A model generated the notes under the pieces. It was given only the letters and a program-made list of their open reading frames with translations. It was not told the origin of the DNA and made no database searches. A stretch of 23,147 nucleotides of DNA from G020354785 sp964580815 (GTDB lineage: Bacteria > Bacteroidota > Bacteroidia > Bacteroidales > UBA10428), in the NCBI GenBank assembly GCA_964580815.1, contig CAZOLY010000034.1, positions 1-23,147 on the forward strand, in the 5' to 3' direction. A program made the position numbers and the translations under genes. Shown piece after piece: positions 1 to 8,084 of the stretch (positions are counted from its first letter, which is position 1; the number at the start of each line of letters is the position of its first letter).

Positions 1-2684
1 GGTTATCCCATAATATTGTAAGGGATATTATCGAGGACAGCAGGAATAATTACTGGATAGCCACTCAGGGGGGCGGATTAGTAAAATATGACGGAAAAGA
101 ATTTATTAACTACACGACTAAAAACGGTCTTACCAGTGATACTATCCTTACATTGCTCGAAGATACATATGGAAACATCTGGATAGGAACTTACGAAAAC
201 GGATTATGTAAATTTAATGGCACTAGTTTCAGCACAATTGAGCATAAAAACCTGAACTCGAGCATTGTAATAAAAGTATATGAGGACAGCAAAAAAAGGA
301 TATGGATTTTAACTGCCAAGAACGGCGTTTACAGGATTAATAAGAATGAAATATCGTATTATACTAGGGAGAATAATCTGCTGGATAATTTTGTAAGAAA
401 AATCAGTGAAGATACTGAAGGAAATATATGGTTAGGCACAAAAAACGGGATTTCCAAGACAAGTAAAAAACCTTTTGAAGTATATACTACCGACTTTGGT
501 ATTCCTGACAAGGATATTACTGCAGTTCATGCCGATAAATCAGGAAATATCTGGGCCGGGACTTATAACGGTTTATTCAGGCTCGATTCAGATAATAACA
601 TAAAAATTTTCAATGATAAAAACGGGCTGCCCTCGAATACAGTTAAAAGTATTGCTGATGACCGAAAAAATAATATCTGGATAGGTACCTATTACGGACT
701 TACAAAATATTCAGGTGCCTCATTTACAACCTATCAGGACAGGATATGGCTTGATCAAAAAGGATATAGTGACAATATAGCAGCTGACATATCTGAAGAC
801 TTTATGGGAAATATATGGTGCGCACATGATAATGGTGTAAGCAAGCTATATAACGGTAAATATTACAATTATGATGTTGATTTTGGTTTACCAGGCAATG
901 ATGTACGTGCAATTAAAATAGATATATCCAATCATATATGGTTTGGTACCGGGGAAGGCGTTTCTGTTTACGACGGGATATATTTTCACAATATTACAAA
1001 AGCAGATGGTTTGTCAGATAACAGGTGTAATGATATTACGGTTGATTCAGCTGGGAACGTATGGGTTGGCACTGATAACGGGCTGAACAGGATTACACAT
1101 AAAAATGAAGGTTTTGAAATTAAAGTATATACAACAAAAGACGGACTGGCATCGAACAGCATTATGTTCGTGGAAACAGACAAGTCAAACAATCTGTGGG
1201 TTGGTTATGATAAAGGACTGAATAAAGTAGACCTTGACAATTTCAAAATTCAATTCTACGGTGAGCTGGAGGGTTTCACTGCCCTGGAAAATTATGAGAG
1301 AGCAGTATCGGTGGATCAGAAAAATAATGTGTGGATAGGTACAGGAAACGGACTGGTAAGGTACATACCTGAACTGGATATAGTACAGAAAAAGCCTCCC
1401 TCTACTTATATAACAAACTTTTTTGTCTACGGTGATACAAGTGATTTATTGAATTACGCCGAAGGGGTCGATAGTGTATCCGGACTCCCAGTAAACCTTA
1501 AACTTCCTTATAATAAAAATAACCTGATTTTTGAATATATAGGCCTGCATTATTCTATTCCTGAAAAGAACAGGTACCAGTACAAGCTTGAAGGTTATGA
1601 TGAATCATGGTCAGAAATTACAAACAAGACACAAACGGATCAGTATAAAAAACTTCCCCATGGATCCTATACATTTAAAGTAAAAGCTGCAAACTGTGAT
1701 GGTGTCTGGACACCTGAACCTGTGAGCTTTTCATTTGCAATCACTCCTCCTTTCTGGAGAACAAAATGGTTTTATGCACTCGAAATAATAGTGGCCATGA
1801 GCCTTATATTTTTATTTATCAAGGTTAGAGAAAGGAAATTGCAGCATGATAAGAAAGTGCTGGCACAAAAAGTTAAGGAAAGAACGATAGAAATAGAAAA
1901 ACAAAGGGATAAAATTGCCGAGCAGAACCGTGAAATAACTGACAGCATTATGTATGCCCAGCGGATACAATCGGCGGTACTGCCGGACATAGAGTATACC
2001 AGGAGCATCTTACCCAGGCATTTTATATTATTTAAACCCCGGGATATTGTAAGCGGCGATTTCTACTGGATGACTGAAAAAGCAAATAAGGCTGTTGTTG
2101 TGGTAGCTGACTGCACCGGACATGGGGTTCCCGGAGCATTTATGAGCATGCTGGGCGTTTCGTTGCTAAATGAAATAATAAATGTACATAAGCAACTTTC
2201 TGCTGCTGAAATTCTGAATTCCCTGAGAAAGAATATCAAGCAGACATTGTCACAAAGAGGCAAAAAGGACGAGGCAAGGGACGGCATGGATATAGCACTG
2301 TGTATTATTGACCTTCATGAGCTTAAAGGCCAGTTTTCGGGTGCATATAATCCGTTGCTGCTGATAAGAAATTCCGAACAGATAATCTTTAAGGGAGACA
2401 AAATGCCTATAGGAATACATGTCGGAAAGGAAAAACAATTTACCAACCATGATTTTAAAATAGCCAGGGGTGATATGATTTATATGTATACAGACGGCTT
2501 TGCGGATCAGTTCGGGGGACCTGAAGAGAAGAAGTTTAAATCTTTAACATTCAGGGAACTGTTATTTGAAGTGCATAACAAACCACTTGAAGAACAAAAA
2601 CAAATCATTGACAGAACATTCGGGGAATGGCGCGGAAATCTCAGCCAGATTGATGATATTTTAGTTATGGGTATACAAATCTAG
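1..2684 (+). CDS. Reg_prop/Y_Y_Y sensor fused to SpoIIE-type PP2C phosphatase (5' truncated)
   Basis: The frame is open from base 3 with no stop upstream, so the gene starts outside the window; the TTG at 153 is an internal codon. About 893 residues are visible. Eleven two-component-regulator propeller repeats of the form xxxDxxGNIWIGTxxGLxxY fill visible residues 1-450. Families of this type usually have 14 repeats (two seven-bladed propellers), so about three are probably missing. A Y_Y_Y domain follows at about 500-570, then one membrane segment at about 589-608 and a charged coiled coil at about 612-650. A SpoIIE/PP2C phosphatase domain runs from about 646 to the end. Its metal-binding aspartates are visible in SGDFYW, ADCTGHG, YTDGFAD and QIDDILV, so it should be active. 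The propellers are expected in the periplasm and the phosphatase in the cytoplasm, where it would dephosphorylate a protein, typically an anti-anti-sigma factor. No such partner lies nearby. Confidence 0.9.
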   Translation, partial: LSHNIVRDIIEDSRNNYWIATQGGGLVKYDGKEFINYTTKNGLTSDTILTLLEDTYGNIWIGTYENGLCKFNGTSFSTIEHKNLNSSIVIKVYEDSKKRIWILTAKNGVYRINKNEISYYTRENNLLDNFVRKISEDTEGNIWLGTKNGISKTSKKPFEVYTTDFGIPDKDITAVHADKSGNIWAGTYNGLFRLDSDNNIKIFNDKNGLPSNTVKSIADDRKNNIWIGTYYGLTKYSGASFTTYQDRIWLDQKGYSDNIAADISEDFMGNIWCAHDNGVSKLYNGKYYNYDVDFGLPGNDVRAIKIDISNHIWFGTGEGVSVYDGIYFHNITKADGLSDNRCNDITVDSAGNVWVGTDNGLNRITHKNEGFEIKVYTTKDGLASNSIMFVETDKSNNLWVGYDKGLNKVDLDNFKIQFYGELEGFTALENYERAVSVDQKNNVWIGTGNGLVRYIPELDIVQKKPPSTYITNFFVYGDTSDLLNYAEGVDSVSGLPVNLKLPYNKNNLIFEYIGLHYSIPEKNRYQYKLEGYDESWSEITNKTQTDQYKKLPHGSYTFKVKAANCDGVWTPEPVSFSFAITPPFWRTKWFYALEIIVAMSLIFLFIKVRERKLQHDKKVLAQKVKERTIEIEKQRDKIAEQNREITDSIMYAQRIQSAVLPDIEYTRSILPRHFILFKPRDIVSGDFYWMTEKANKAVVVVADCTGHGVPGAFMSMLGVSLLNEIINVHKQLSAAEILNSLRKNIKQTLSQRGKKDEARDGMDIALCIIDLHELKGQFSGAYNPLLLIRNSEQIIFKGDKMPIGIHVGKEKQFTNHDFKIARGDMIYMYTDGFADQFGGPEEKKFKSLTFRELLFEVHNKPLEEQKQIIDRTFGEWRGNLSQIDDILVMGIQI

Positions 2685-2862
2685 GCTTTCAAAACGGACC
2701 CGATATTAAGCTATCAGTTCCGGGCAGGCACAAATTATAATTAATGTTTATAAATTTTGATACTTGCATTTATAATAAGTTAATATTTAATTTAAATTAG
2801 CCGTAACTTGCTTAGCTGAAATTCGTTAAACTTATTAGTCTGTAAATTTAAAATTGCCTGTC

Positions 2863-5523
2863 ATGAAAAAATCTACGCTAATAATCAGAAAATCATTTAT
2901 TATCCCTATGCTCCTGGTTTTATATTCATCTATGGTGTGCTCGCAGTCACCCAGGTGGAAGTGGGCCCGAAGTGCAGGAGAAGCCGAAGTAAAGCATTCC
3001 GTGACCGATTCGCTTGGTAATACCATTGTTCTGGGTACATTCACTACTACGTCCATGATTTTTGATAATAAAGAAATTACAGGTATAACGGGAGGCGAAT
3101 CGAACAACCTTTACCTGGCAAAATACAGTTCTGTTGGCAGGGTATTATGGGCAGTAAGCATTTATGGCACGGATGCCAATACAGCCCTGGATCCGGTAAA
3201 GCTGGCGATTAACACCCGGGGAGAAATACTTGTGATGGCCAACTCAGATAATACTCCCACCCTTAATATCGCCAATGCAACTTTGACCTTTTCAAATACA
3301 AACCATAACGTTTTTATCGCGAAGTTTTATAAAACAGGCAGATTATTGTGGGCCAGAGCTGCAAATACTCAGGGATCCGGAAATCCGAATTCGGAGGGGA
3401 CGGATGCCTTAATTGATAATCCGGGCTCAGTTTATATTACAGGTTTTTTTGCTGCTTCAACAATAACCTTTGGGACACAAACATTAATGGGAGACTCGAC
3501 AGATAACAAGTTATTTTTAGTAAAATACGCCCCTGACGGATCAGTTGAATGGGCAAAAACCAACCAGTCCGGTGCCCTGGGAATAGCCAATATTTACGGA
3601 AGATTTATTAATATTCATGGCGACAATATTTACCTGGCAGGAAATTACAATGGTAACAAATCCATATTATTCGGTTCAGATACCTTAAATATGTTGGGTG
3701 GTGAGAATATTTTCCTGGCAAAATATACTTCTATCGGTAACTTTGAATGGGTAAAAAGCTATGGTAATATTTCGAACGACTTCCCTGACAGGTTGCAGAC
3801 CGACAATGATGGTAACATATATCTTACCGGAGTATTTAACAGCCCGGAAGTTGATTTTAATGGCTTATTGGCACTAAACACAAGTGCGTATTATGATATT
3901 TATATTGCCAAGCTTGATCCTGACGGTAATCCGATTTGGGTTCAGAGCATTAACAGCCAGCTGACATCTGTTAAGAATATAAACCAGGCTAATACAAAAA
4001 CCAACATAGACAATGAAAACAATTTTTATATAGTAGCTGAATATATGGGAGCTTCAGTGCTTTATAATTCTTTCCTGAGGGACAACGCAGAAGAGGGTAC
4101 GCGTGATATAATTGCAATAAAAATNNNNNNNNNNAGTGATTCGGCGAATTTTAATAAAAGATTTTATATAGACGGGAACAATGGAGACGTAATGTGGGCA
4201 CAATCCGGTAACAGTCCGGGAGAGAATGTTTTCAATTCAGTTGTTTTTGACAGGGAAGGCAGTATTTATCTGACAGGTAACGTTAATTTAGATCCTCTGG
4301 TTTATAAGGATATTGATGCAACAAATATAACTGTGAAAGATACTATCGGGAACGGGGGTTTTTACATAATAAAAATTGACATGTTCGGTGACATCAGATA
4401 TTCAAAGTCAAAGGTTAACGCTTTGGATAATGTGATGACAGGAGTAAATCTCACTGTTGATCCGTATGGAAATTTATATCTTGTGGGTACATTTTCCGGC
4501 ATCGGCACCAATCTTGATAATATTCCCGTCTCCTCGCTTACAGATGTCGGCATTTATACGGCAAAATTTTCTTATGTCACGGATATATCAGGACATGTTC
4601 TCGATGAAGCCGGGAGTCCGGTTACAAGCGGGTATGTCAAACTATACGGATTCACAAGGTTACAGAGGTCACCGCTCTCAGATTCTGTGCCTATAATAGG
4701 TGACGGTTCATATATTTTCAATGATATACCTTTCGGATGGTATATCATCTTTGCAAAGCCAAGGCTGGTTGATTATGCATTTTCAGCACAGACCTATTAC
4801 CCCAGTGCTTTATACTGGGAAGATGCCGAGCCTATACTTGTGACTTCCACGGTGCCTCTTACGGGCAGAGATATTATTATCAATACATTGCAGGACAGGA
4901 CAGGAACTGCTTTTATGGGGGGTGAAATTTATGAAGCTGACACAACAAATGTTTTTAAATCATCAAAGTCCATGCTAAAGAAAGTAATCAAGGAGGTTGA
5001 TGTAATACTTGCCGGAGGCAGACTTAAATCTGATTACGAAGTTATTGCAGTCACGCAGACAGATGAAAATGGAGATTTTGCCTTCTACAATATAAATGAC
5101 GGCGACTATTCCATCATTGCCGACATTCCCGGATTACCTCATGAAGAAATGTATTATGTGACCGTGAGTGGCGGAGTATTTATCAGTAACCTTGACTACC
5201 TGGTTGGAGAAGAGTATCTTACCAAAGGGGAAGGAGGATACACGGGAATTGCAGAAACCAATATTAAGCTTCCTGATAATTTAAAGGTCGTGCCAAATCC
5301 CAATGACGGCAGTTTTTATCTGTGCCTGGAAAATATTAATCCGGACACACCTGTAAGCATAGATATTATAAGCGCTTCGGGACAATCGGTTTATAATTGT
5401 AAAATAAGTGATCCTTCTGCGGCAAATCTTATAGATATCGGCAATATATCAGCCGGGGTATATATATTAAAGACGTCATTAAACGGCAACCTTTACAAGA
5501 AGAAATTAATTATTCGAAAGTAA
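2863..5523 (+). CDS. Secreted SBBP-type beta-propeller protein with T9SS type A sorting domain
   Basis: I chose the ATG at 2863 over the TTG at 2854 because it begins a clean signal peptide: MKK, then a hydrophobic stretch ending near SMVCSQ (residues 1-27). The product is about 886 residues. Seven to eight repeats of about 60-70 residues follow, each with a GNIYLTG-like strand and a xxIAKxxxxGxxxWxxS strand, as in SBBP beta-propeller repeats. From about residue 575 there are carboxypeptidase-regulatory-like (CNA-B/SdrD-like) beta-sandwich segments (ISGHVLDEAGSPV; DENGDFAFYNI). The last 75 residues, with VVPNPNDGSF, SASGQSV, SAGVYILK and a basic end (KKKLIIRK), are a T9SS type A sorting domain. 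The protein is therefore expected to be secreted across the outer membrane and released or anchored. The N run falls in the sixth repeat; the frame is kept across it. The ligand is unknown. Confidence 0.88.
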   Translation: MKKSTLIIRKSFIIPMLLVLYSSMVCSQSPRWKWARSAGEAEVKHSVTDSLGNTIVLGTFTTTSMIFDNKEITGITGGESNNLYLAKYSSVGRVLWAVSIYGTDANTALDPVKLAINTRGEILVMANSDNTPTLNIANATLTFSNTNHNVFIAKFYKTGRLLWARAANTQGSGNPNSEGTDALIDNPGSVYITGFFAASTITFGTQTLMGDSTDNKLFLVKYAPDGSVEWAKTNQSGALGIANIYGRFINIHGDNIYLAGNYNGNKSILFGSDTLNMLGGENIFLAKYTSIGNFEWVKSYGNISNDFPDRLQTDNDGNIYLTGVFNSPEVDFNGLLALNTSAYYDIYIAKLDPDGNPIWVQSINSQLTSVKNINQANTKTNIDNENNFYIVAEYMGASVLYNSFLRDNAEEGTRDIIAIKXXXXSDSANFNKRFYIDGNNGDVMWAQSGNSPGENVFNSVVFDREGSIYLTGNVNLDPLVYKDIDATNITVKDTIGNGGFYIIKIDMFGDIRYSKSKVNALDNVMTGVNLTVDPYGNLYLVGTFSGIGTNLDNIPVSSLTDVGIYTAKFSYVTDISGHVLDEAGSPVTSGYVKLYGFTRLQRSPLSDSVPIIGDGSYIFNDIPFGWYIIFAKPRLVDYAFSAQTYYPSALYWEDAEPILVTSTVPLTGRDIIINTLQDRTGTAFMGGEIYEADTTNVFKSSKSMLKKVIKEVDVILAGGRLKSDYEVIAVTQTDENGDFAFYNINDGDYSIIADIPGLPHEEMYYVTVSGGVFISNLDYLVGEEYLTKGEGGYTGIAETNIKLPDNLKVVPNPNDGSFYLCLENINPDTPVSIDIISASGQSVYNCKISDPSAANLIDIGNISAGVYILKTSLNGNLYKKKLIIRK
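4125..4134. other. Assembly gap (10 Ns) inside a coding sequence
   Basis: Ten consecutive n characters break the propeller gene. The reading frame is the same on both sides, but ten is a common placeholder for a gap of unknown size. The flanking residues (DIIAIK before; SDSANFNKRF and then DGNNGDVMWAQS after) are about 12-16 residues longer than the equivalent spacing in the other repeats. The true sequence here may therefore differ in length. Confidence 0.99.
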
Positions 5524-5542
5524 GGCACTCATAATTCTTTTT

Positions 5543-5568
5543 AACGGGGCTAACTGTCCCGTTTTTTT
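5543..5568 (+). terminator. Rho-independent terminator of the propeller gene
   Basis: A six-base stem, AACGGG pairing with CCCGTT around a nine-base loop, runs straight into a T tract (5562-5568), starting about 20 bases after the stop codon. This is a standard intrinsic terminator shape and isolates the secreted-protein gene from the next gene. Confidence 0.8.
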
Positions 5569-5619
5569 GCGCCGTTTATCATAATAAATCGCAGGTTTAT
5601 CAACAAAACCGATAAAAAA

Positions 5620-5649
5620 ATTGAATTATATAAAAAAAAAATAACTTTA
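5620..5649 (+). promoter_or_regulatory. Possible Bacteroidota sigma-ABfr promoter for the unknown gene at 5695
   Basis: ATTG (5620-5623; consensus TTTG) lies 18 bases before TAACTTTA (5642-5649; consensus TAnnTTTG, last base differs). It sits between a terminator and an ATG about 45 bases downstream, which is a reasonable place. Two mismatches and an AT-rich background keep confidence low. Confidence 0.3.
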
Positions 5650-5694
5650 TCTCTCCGCCATAGTATAAGATACAAGTTAAATCATAACAGGCGA

Positions 5695-6651
5695 ATGGAG
5701 CTTACACATACCTGCCAGATTAGTTTAAACGAACTAAAAACTGAAAGGATAGACTGCATAATTGCAACTTCGGGATTTCACTCCCGCTGCACTTATCTTG
5801 CTGAAAATGTTAAATCAGAGAGGAGTAAAAAGCTGGTTATTACATTTAACGAAAAATACTTTGCTGCACTGCGAAAAGAGAACGAGTCAATTTTCAACAA
5901 GCTGGGATTTGCATCTGCAAAGGCAAAGGCAGGCTCAGGAAAAGAAATTGAAATGCTTCTTGAGCAGGTATGCAGGGGTAATGTATCAGGAGAGCTAAAT
6001 ATAATAGTCGATTATTCCTGTATGCCAAAAATATGGCTGGCCACGATTCTTGATTATATCTCAAAAAATGAGTTGCATGCACATATAATTAATGTTTTTT
6101 TTGTGTTCACACCAAAAAAATTTGCGCCTGAAGCTAAGAAGAAACTGGAATTTATAGGCCCTTTAAATGCAATGAAAGACTCGATTCAAAATGATAAAAA
6201 TCTTACATTAATAGCCGGACTCAATAACGATTTTGAGTCTATTGTTAAGCTGACAAATAATATTAAACCTCAGAAAATATTTGTATTTATTCCTGAACCG
6301 GCATTTAGCCATGAGTACACTGAATCAGTCATTGAAAAAAATAAGCTTTTCCTGGATAAAATTGGTGAAAAAAATATAATAAGATATCCGGCAAATAACC
6401 CTGAAGAGATAAATTCGAAGCTCACCTCATTATGCCTCGAAATGAGGCTTAACTCCCGGGTTATTATAGTTCCCCAGGGACCGAAAACCTTTGCTTTGAT
6501 GTCACTTTTGCTTTCACTAAGGTATCCTGACATTAAACTCTGGGATATTACCTTAAAAACTCAAAATTATGATCCCGAAGAGGGAATGGCATCAGGAGAA
6601 CCGGTCATATTAAAAGTAATCTTTTGCAATGATGATGAGGATGAATATTAA
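5695..6651 (+). CDS. Unknown protein with two Rossmann-like alpha/beta halves
   Basis: I do not recognise this 318-residue soluble protein as a named family. It has no signal peptide or membrane segment. It appears to have two alpha/beta halves. Residues 15-150 show strand-loop-helix elements: CIIATSGFHSRCTYL near 21-35, a strand KKLVITF at 45-51, NIIVDYSCMPKIWL at 103-116 and VFFVFTP at 134-140. Residues 168-310 repeat a similar pattern: LTLIAGLNNDFESI, KIFVFIPEP, SRVIIVPQGPKTFALM at 254-269, then a strand-rich end. The tail is very acidic (DDEDEY). Serine/threonine-rich turns after the first strand, followed by a helix, are reminiscent of ligand-binding Rossmann folds such as CARF-type nucleotide sensors, but that comparison is by eye only. 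The gene stands alone, with a terminator upstream and 168 bases before the next gene, so context gives no clear role. Confidence 0.8.
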   Translation: MELTHTCQISLNELKTERIDCIIATSGFHSRCTYLAENVKSERSKKLVITFNEKYFAALRKENESIFNKLGFASAKAKAGSGKEIEMLLEQVCRGNVSGELNIIVDYSCMPKIWLATILDYISKNELHAHIINVFFVFTPKKFAPEAKKKLEFIGPLNAMKDSIQNDKNLTLIAGLNNDFESIVKLTNNIKPQKIFVFIPEPAFSHEYTESVIEKNKLFLDKIGEKNIIRYPANNPEEINSKLTSLCLEMRLNSRVIIVPQGPKTFALMSLLLSLRYPDIKLWDITLKTQNYDPEEGMASGEPVILKVIFCNDDEDEY

Positions 6652-6819
6652 GATTCTCACCTGCCTCATATTTTTAATAATCCATAAGAACATTTTTACT
6701 GATATAAATGTTATATTAGTATTAATTAACTTTATGTCAAAATAATAAGTTATTAAAAAACATTATCCGGATAATCATTTGTTTTATGATTCGTTTTAGT
6801 AAACATTAAACTATTAGTC

Positions 6820-8079
6820 ATGGCTAAATATGAAATAGTTATGCCCAAGATGGGTGAGAGTGTACAGGAAGCAACAATAACCAGGTGGTTTAAAAAGGAA
6901 GGTGACAAAGTTGAAGAAGATGATGCTTTACTAGAAATTGCCACAGACAAGGTTGATACTGAAATCCCATCACCCGTTGAAGGTATACTCATAAAGGTGT
7001 TATATAAGGAAAATGATGTTGTTCCTGTTGGCCAGGTTATTGCTGTAATTGATATGGAGGGGGAGGCAAAGAATAAACCTGAGCAGCCAGTGAAGGCTGA
7101 GAAGAAGCAACCTGCTCCCGAGCAAAAAAAGACTGTAAAAGCAGAGAAAAAATCAGACAGGTTTTATTCACCGCTGGTCAGGAGCATAGCAAAGGAAGAA
7201 AATCTATCTGTTGCAGAACTTGATTCTATAACCGGTACGGGTAAGGATGGCAGGGTCAGCAAGCAGGACATATTAAGATATGTTCAAAGCAAAGCGGCTC
7301 CTCATATACCGGAAGACGTCAGGGAGTCCTCAAAGGAAACACAGCAGGCAATTTCTGCCGCTGCCGGTCCCGGCGATGAAATAATAAGGATGGACAGGGT
7401 AAGAAAACTTATTGCAGAGCATATGGTGTTGTCAAAGCAAATCTCTCCTCATGTGGCAAGCTTTATTGAAGCCGATGTGACGAACCTTGCAAAATGGAGA
7501 AATAAAATAAAGGAAGAATTCTATGCCAAAGAAAAACAAAAAATCACCTTCATGCCTGTATTTGTTGATACTACGGCAAAAGCACTTAAAAAGTACCCCT
7601 TTATAAATGCTTCAGTTGACGGAGATAAGATAATACTAAGAAAGAAAATAAATATAGGATTTGCCGTTGCTTTACCTTCAGGTAACCTTATCGTGCCGGT
7701 AATAAAAAACGCTGACCAGAAGAGCCTTCTGGGACTTACTGTTGAATTGGCAAGACTCGCTGATTCAGCCAGAAAAGGGAAGCTGGCCCCTGATGAAATA
7801 CAGGGAGGGACATTTACAATTTCCAATTTCGGCACATTTAAAAACCTGACAGGTACCCCTATAATAAATCAGCCCCAGGTAGCTATACTGGGAACAGGTA
7901 CGATTGAAAAAAAACCTGCAGTGCTGGAAACACCTGACGGAGATGTGATAGCCATAAGGCACAGAATGATTTTATCCTTATCTTATGATCACAGGATTAT
8001 TGATGGGGCTATGGCCGGTGAGTTTCTTCTTGAATTAAAAAATCTGCTGGAACAATTTGATATAAATACTGTCATATAA
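6820..8079 (+). CDS. Dihydrolipoamide acyltransferase E2 of a 2-oxoacid dehydrogenase complex (branched-chain type)
   Basis: This is the E2 core enzyme, which moves the acyl group from E1 via a swinging lipoyl arm to CoA. Residues 1-77 are one lipoyl domain, with the lipoylated lysine predicted at K44 in IATDKVDTE. A Lys/Pro/Ala-rich linker follows, then a peripheral-subunit-binding domain at about 108-151 (YSPLVRSIAKEENL ... GTGKDGRVSKQDIL). The acyltransferase domain runs from about 190 to 419 and has the catalytic motif DHRIIDG with H391 and D395. At 419 residues it is full length for a one-lipoyl-domain E2. The start ATG gives the canonical N-terminus MAKYEIVMPKMGESV. The E1 gene begins five bases after its stop, so the two are surely cotranscribed. 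Branched-chain specificity is inferred from the fused E1 partner; pyruvate or 2-oxoglutarate cannot be fully excluded. Confidence 0.9.
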   Translation: MAKYEIVMPKMGESVQEATITRWFKKEGDKVEEDDALLEIATDKVDTEIPSPVEGILIKVLYKENDVVPVGQVIAVIDMEGEAKNKPEQPVKAEKKQPAPEQKKTVKAEKKSDRFYSPLVRSIAKEENLSVAELDSITGTGKDGRVSKQDILRYVQSKAAPHIPEDVRESSKETQQAISAAAGPGDEIIRMDRVRKLIAEHMVLSKQISPHVASFIEADVTNLAKWRNKIKEEFYAKEKQKITFMPVFVDTTAKALKKYPFINASVDGDKIILRKKINIGFAVALPSGNLIVPVIKNADQKSLLGLTVELARLADSARKGKLAPDEIQGGTFTISNFGTFKNLTGTPIINQPQVAILGTGTIEKKPAVLETPDGDVIAIRHRMILSLSYDHRIIDGAMAGEFLLELKNLLEQFDINTVI

Positions 8080-8084
8080 TCAAA

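Noticed and set aside
2685..2862. Gap between the phosphatase and propeller genes searched for a terminator and promoter
   Set aside because: CGGA ... TCCG is a four-base stem with a long loop, and no TTTG/TAnnTTTG pair has proper spacing; nothing could be supported.
5932..5943. GSGK in the unknown protein as a Walker A nucleotide-binding loop
   Set aside because: The segment AKAGSGKEIE lacks the preceding strand and the GxxxxGK[ST] spacing, and no Walker B follows.
6652..6819. TAACTTTA at 6727-6734 as the E2 promoter
   Set aside because: The -7-like box is present but there is no TTTG or TTG at the right distance upstream.
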